From NCBI RefSeq assembly GCF_017377395.1, contig NZ_CP061800.1:3493633-3557632 (forward strand): a stretch of DNA of 64,000 bases. The letters are read 5' to 3'. Position numbers and translations under genes: made by a program. Below the pieces are notes generated by a model, which saw only the letters and a program-made list of their open reading frames with translations, was not told where the DNA came from and ran no database searches. Source of the stretch: Desulfonema magnum. GTDB lineage: Bacteria > Desulfobacterota > Desulfobacteria > Desulfobacterales > 4be13. Position 1 is the stretch's first letter. Each line of letters starts with the position of its first letter. Below, in pieces: positions 61,781-64,000 of this stretch.

Positions 61781-62527
61781 GTGCTAAAAGTGCGGGCAAA
61801 CTTTTCTTATGCAAGACTTGATCCTTCTTCAATTAAAATTTTAAATTGGAACGTTTACAAAGGCAGAAAAACAAACTGGGAAAACGACTTTCTCAAACTT
61901 TCACGAAAACAGGATATCATTCTCATCCAGGAGGCTTACTTAAATAAAAACATGACAGACGTTCTTGATGTACGAAGAATGGAATGGAATTTCGCTCCGG
62001 GCTTCATATATCGCAGAAAGAATATTCCCACCGGTGTTCTGACCGCTTCCAAAACACAGTCTCTGACTTCGGATTTTTTAAAAACCAGATATCACGAACC
62101 CATTGTCAGAAGCCCCAAAGTTTCTCTTTTCACTCAGTACCATGTGTCAGGTTCCACAAAAACGCTGCTCGTGATCAATGTTCACGGCATTAATTTTGTC
62201 AGACTAAACGCCTTCAAATCCCAGTTGGATGATTTGGAAAAAACCTTAGAGGATCATACAGGTCCGATGATCCTGGCAGGAGACTTTAACACATGGAAAA
62301 AGAAAAGACTGAGGCTGCTTATGGCTATGACCGGCAGGCTTGGCTTAAACGCAATACATTTCACGCCGGACTACCGAAAGACAATGTTCGGGTATCCCCT
62401 TGACCACATCTTCTTTAAAGGACTCCGAGTTCGAAAATACAGCGTGTTAAGAAATATCGCCTCATCCGACCATAAACCCATGGTTGCGGAATTTGTGCTG
62501 GAAAATAAACATAAAATTGGAAATTGA
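61781..62527 (+). CDS. Endonuclease/exonuclease/phosphatase (EEP) family protein
   Basis: A 248-residue EEP-fold metal-dependent hydrolase: ILNWNVYKG (Asn), ILIQEAY (catalytic Glu), INVHGINF (His), LAGDFNTW (Asp/Asn), PLDHIFF and SSDHKPMVAEF (Asp-His pair). The substrate (DNA, RNA or phosphoester) is not told by sequence. The start is uncertain: GTG 61781 or GTG 61790, with a poor ribosome-binding site. A short upstream frame from ATG 61725 (MLSLKKFTKLLLKIHSVQRC) ends on the TAA overlapping GTG 61781 and might be the true N-terminus joined by a frameshift. The stop lies in AATTGAGAATTGAG heptamers. Confidence 0.85.
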   Translation: MLKVRANFSYARLDPSSIKILNWNVYKGRKTNWENDFLKLSRKQDIILIQEAYLNKNMTDVLDVRRMEWNFAPGFIYRRKNIPTGVLTASKTQSLTSDFLKTRYHEPIVRSPKVSLFTQYHVSGSTKTLLVINVHGINFVRLNAFKSQLDDLEKTLEDHTGPMILAGDFNTWKKKRLRLLMAMTGRLGLNAIHFTPDYRKTMFGYPLDHIFFKGLRVRKYSVLRNIASSDHKPMVAEFVLENKHKIGN

Positions 62528-62758
62528 GAATTGAGAATTATCAGCAGATCGAAAATGATTGAAAATTCGGCATCCTTCATTTGTCAGTTCACACTTTGCT
62601 GTAAAGCAGTCTTGCATATTCAGCAGATCGAAAAGTTTTCGGGCTGTCGCGGGGCAGACATGGCGGACGGGGGAGAAACCCGGCTTTTTTCGGTCCGGGA
62701 GAACGCCCGTCCTGGAAAAAAGCCGGGTTTCTTTGCTGCACGGACGGGGGAGAAACCC

Positions 62759-62929
62759 CATATGCATCAGGCTAAGATTACAACCTACTGTTTTTATTAA
62801 CTCTGATTTTGCCGGACGGGGTTTGCAACCCCGTCCGGAATATTTTCCGGATCGCCGCCCGCAAACGTTTCGGACGGGGTTGCAAACCCCGTCCGGCAGC
62901 CGTCCCTCATTCTTAGCCTGATGCATATG
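62759..62929 (-). mobile_element. MITE-like element, full copy 2 (169-171 bp), IS4/IS231-like ends
   Basis: Terminal repeats CATATGCATCAGGCTAAGA and complement. The sequence reads as the exact reverse complement of 7429-7599. It is flanked by direct repeats GGGAGAAACCC (62748-62758 and 62930-62940), which fit GGG(N)5CCC. The uninterrupted target GGACGGGGGAGAAACCCGG is present at about 63003 and 63346, showing what the site looked like before insertion. Confidence 0.85.
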
Positions 62930-63140
62930 GGGAGAAACCCGGCTTTTTCCGGCCCGGGAGAGCGCCCTGTCCTGGAAAAAAAGCCGGGTTTCTTTGCTGC
63001 ACGGACGGGGGAGAAACCCGGCTTTTTTCGGTCCGGGAGAACGCCCGTCCTGGAGAAAAAGCCGGGTTTCTTTGCTGAACAGATAGTTCTGCACATAAGA
63101 CAAAGCATCTGAACGCTGAAGTACGAACCTTTTTGATTTG

Positions 63141-63273
63141 TTTTGCCGGACGGGGTTTGCAACCCCGTCCGGAATATTTTCCGGATCGTCGCCCGCAAAC
63201 GTTTCGGACGGGGTTGCAAACCCCGTCCGGCAGCGTCCGGCAGCCGTCCCTCATTCTTAGCCTGATGCATATG
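63141..63273 (-). mobile_element. Partial copy of the IS231-like MITE within the tandem duplication
   Basis: It begins at TTTTGCCGGACGGGGTTTGC inside the element and ends at the intact CTTAGCCTGATGCATATG terminus. A 10-base stutter (GCAGCGTCCG) lies before the end. It arose with the tandem duplication rather than by separate insertion. Confidence 0.75.
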
Positions 63274-63486
63274 GGGAGAAACCCGGCTTTTTCCGGCCCG
63301 GGAGAGCGCCCTGTCCTGGAAAAAAAGCCGGGTTTCTTTGCTGCACGGACGGGGGAGAAACCCGGCTTTTTCCGGCCCGGGAGAACGCCCGTCCTGGAAA
63401 AAAGCCGGGTTTCTTTGCTGAACAGATAGTTCTGCACATAAGACAAAGCATCTGAACGCTGAAGTACGAACCTTTTTGATTTGCTG

Positions 63487-63518
63487 ATTCTCAATCCTTA
63501 ATTCCCAATTCTTAATTC
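63487..63518. repeat. Heptamer-type tract (TTCTCAA/TTCCCAA/TTCTTAA) at the gene end
   Basis: Degenerate 7-base units (ATTCTCA, ATTCCCA, ATTCTTA) lie between the composite palindrome and the 3' end of the last gene. Confidence 0.55.
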
Positions 63519-63521
63519 ATT

Positions 63522-64000
63522 TCATTTCCCTATTTTTTGCAGCATATAAATAACATCCTCTATGCTGATTCTTCCATCCTTATTGATATCTTTAAGAGAT
63601 TTCGTATCATCTTTGACATTTATTCCCGATAGCACTTTCAAGACTGATATGGCGTCTCCTAAATTAACATCATCTGTTACATCTTCCAAATTAACATCAT
63701 CTGTTACGTCTTCCAAATTAACGTCATTATCCTTTAACACTTCAAACGGGATCCCCGGAACCCATTTTGCACCGAAAATTTTCCCCTCATGCCCGTTTCC
63801 GGAGCGATCTGTAATCACATTGTCGTATTTATTCATAGGCCAATACCCCACCAGACCTTCCTCGTCTCCTTTCAGGCCAGTATATAAAGCTGAACAGATT
63901 TCCGCTTGTGAGCGTACCTTATTCCAGATGCGGACTTCGTCAACAGACCCTTCAAAAGCCCGATCCTGACTCATGGATTCACCAATTAAAAGGGGAAAAT
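63522..64000 (-). CDS. C-terminal part of a LamG-domain protein with dockerin-like Ca-binding repeats, 5' end outside window
   Basis: The minus-strand frame is open to the right edge of the window (upstream residues FPLLIGES precede the internal Met at 63974). The first about 75 residues are the end of a LamG/concanavalin-like domain (FEGSVDEVRIWNKVRS, GYWPMNKYDNVITDRSGNGH). Then come DVNLEDVTD repeats encoded by a 30-base tandem repeat, and a dockerin/EF-hand-like end (INKDGRISIEDVIYMLQKIG). This layout is typical of large secreted or surface proteins. A few acidic repeats may bind calcium. Confidence 0.82.
   Translation of the reverse strand, partial: FPLLIGESMSQDRAFEGSVDEVRIWNKVRSQAEICSALYTGLKGDEEGLVGYWPMNKYDNVITDRSGNGHEGKIFGAKWVPGIPFEVLKDNDVNLEDVTDDVNLEDVTDDVNLGDAISVLKVLSGINVKDDTKSLKDINKDGRISIEDVIYMLQKIGK

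Larger units (their letters stand above)
62621..63483. repeat. Composite nested palindrome region with tandem duplication
   Basis: It begins CAGCAGATCGAAAAGTTTTC and ends near GATTTGCTG (63483). It holds several GAAACCCGGC...GCCGGGTTTC arms, one full and one partial MITE, and a tandem duplication of about 340 bases (about 62807-63140 and 63141-63483) marked by GAACAGATAGTTCTGCAC at 63077 and 63420. The long frames on both strands are repeat translations. Confidence 0.8.

Noticed and set aside
62462..63494. Minus-strand frames up to 213 residues and plus-strand frames up to 120 residues
   Set aside because: The peptides repeat motifs such as KPGFF and RQNQS that come from palindrome arms and MITE copies. 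Both strands and several frames are open alike, which shows composition rather than coding.

Overview
The window looks like chromosomal DNA of a Gram-negative, signalling-rich bacterium, most likely a Desulfobacterota (delta-proteobacterial, Desulfonema/Desulfobacter-like) lineage. This is an inference from gene families (DtxR-FeoA regulator, fused B12-radical SAM/DUF2344 next to RNase G, a PATAN/DUF4388 protein, many Cache/PAS/HAMP sensors) and from very repeat-rich intergenic DNA. No rRNA or other direct taxonomic marker is present.

Layout. 1-0.9 kb: 3' part of an iron-type repressor and a small membrane protein. 1.0-14.9 kb: one long plus-strand chemosensory cluster (REC-REC-SpoIIE phosphatase-HATPase, STAS, CheA with C-terminal REC, CheW, two chemoreceptors, CheB, CheR, lone receiver), which meets tail-to-tail a large Cache-PAS-HD-GYP protein at 14.9-18.2 kb. 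It reads as a Che pathway wired to a partner-switching (SpoIIE/RsbW/STAS) module and next to a probable c-di-GMP phosphodiesterase. 18.2-28.0 kb: an orphan group II intron domain V, gamma-carbonic anhydrase, a NarL/NarX-type two-component pair, a zinc-ribbon/DUF4282 protein, a Cys/Met-metabolism PLP enzyme, and a degenerate receiver protein. 28.3-34.9 kb: an HtrA protease, the radical SAM-RNase G pair, and a second STAS/anti-sigma kinase pair. 34.9-43.1 kb: repeat arrays around a DUF2080 protein, an acetyltransferase, a lidless Hsp70, a cNMP/PATAN protein, tRNA-Pro(CGG), a YdjM-like protein and an M23 peptidase. 43.4-48.6 kb: a poly-HAMP chemoreceptor, ADP-ribosylglycohydrolase and PilZ protein. 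49.4-64 kb: a glycosyltransferase, a maltokinase-like protein and alpha-glucan phosphorylase, an unidentified 525-residue protein, PncB, an endonuclease/exonuclease/phosphatase protein, and the C-terminal end of a LamG/dockerin-like protein cut by the window edge.

The most unusual content is the repeat ecology. (1) A 169-171 bp MITE-like element occurs as two apparently identical full copies in opposite orientation at 7.4 and 62.8 kb, each flanked by different 11-13 bp direct repeats; its ends and a GGG(N)5CCC-type target resemble the IS4-family element IS231, and an empty site lies about 250 bp from one copy. (2) These MITEs sit inside larger palindromes, giving nested 'Russian doll' structures. 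(3) At least seven sequence-unrelated tandem repeats all have a 7-bp unit; they lie between genes, at gene ends (supplying stop codons), and in frame inside interdomain linkers of CheA and the radical SAM protein. (4) Three apparently identical 126-bp copies of a heptamer-containing module occur at 36.0, 37.8 and (inverted) 42.2 kb; the inverted pair brackets a 4.2 kb gene block that could invert. (5) There are minisatellites at 57 and 59 kb and a 246-bp direct duplication of a receptor gene's 3' end.

All calls come from reading the sequence. No database search was made.
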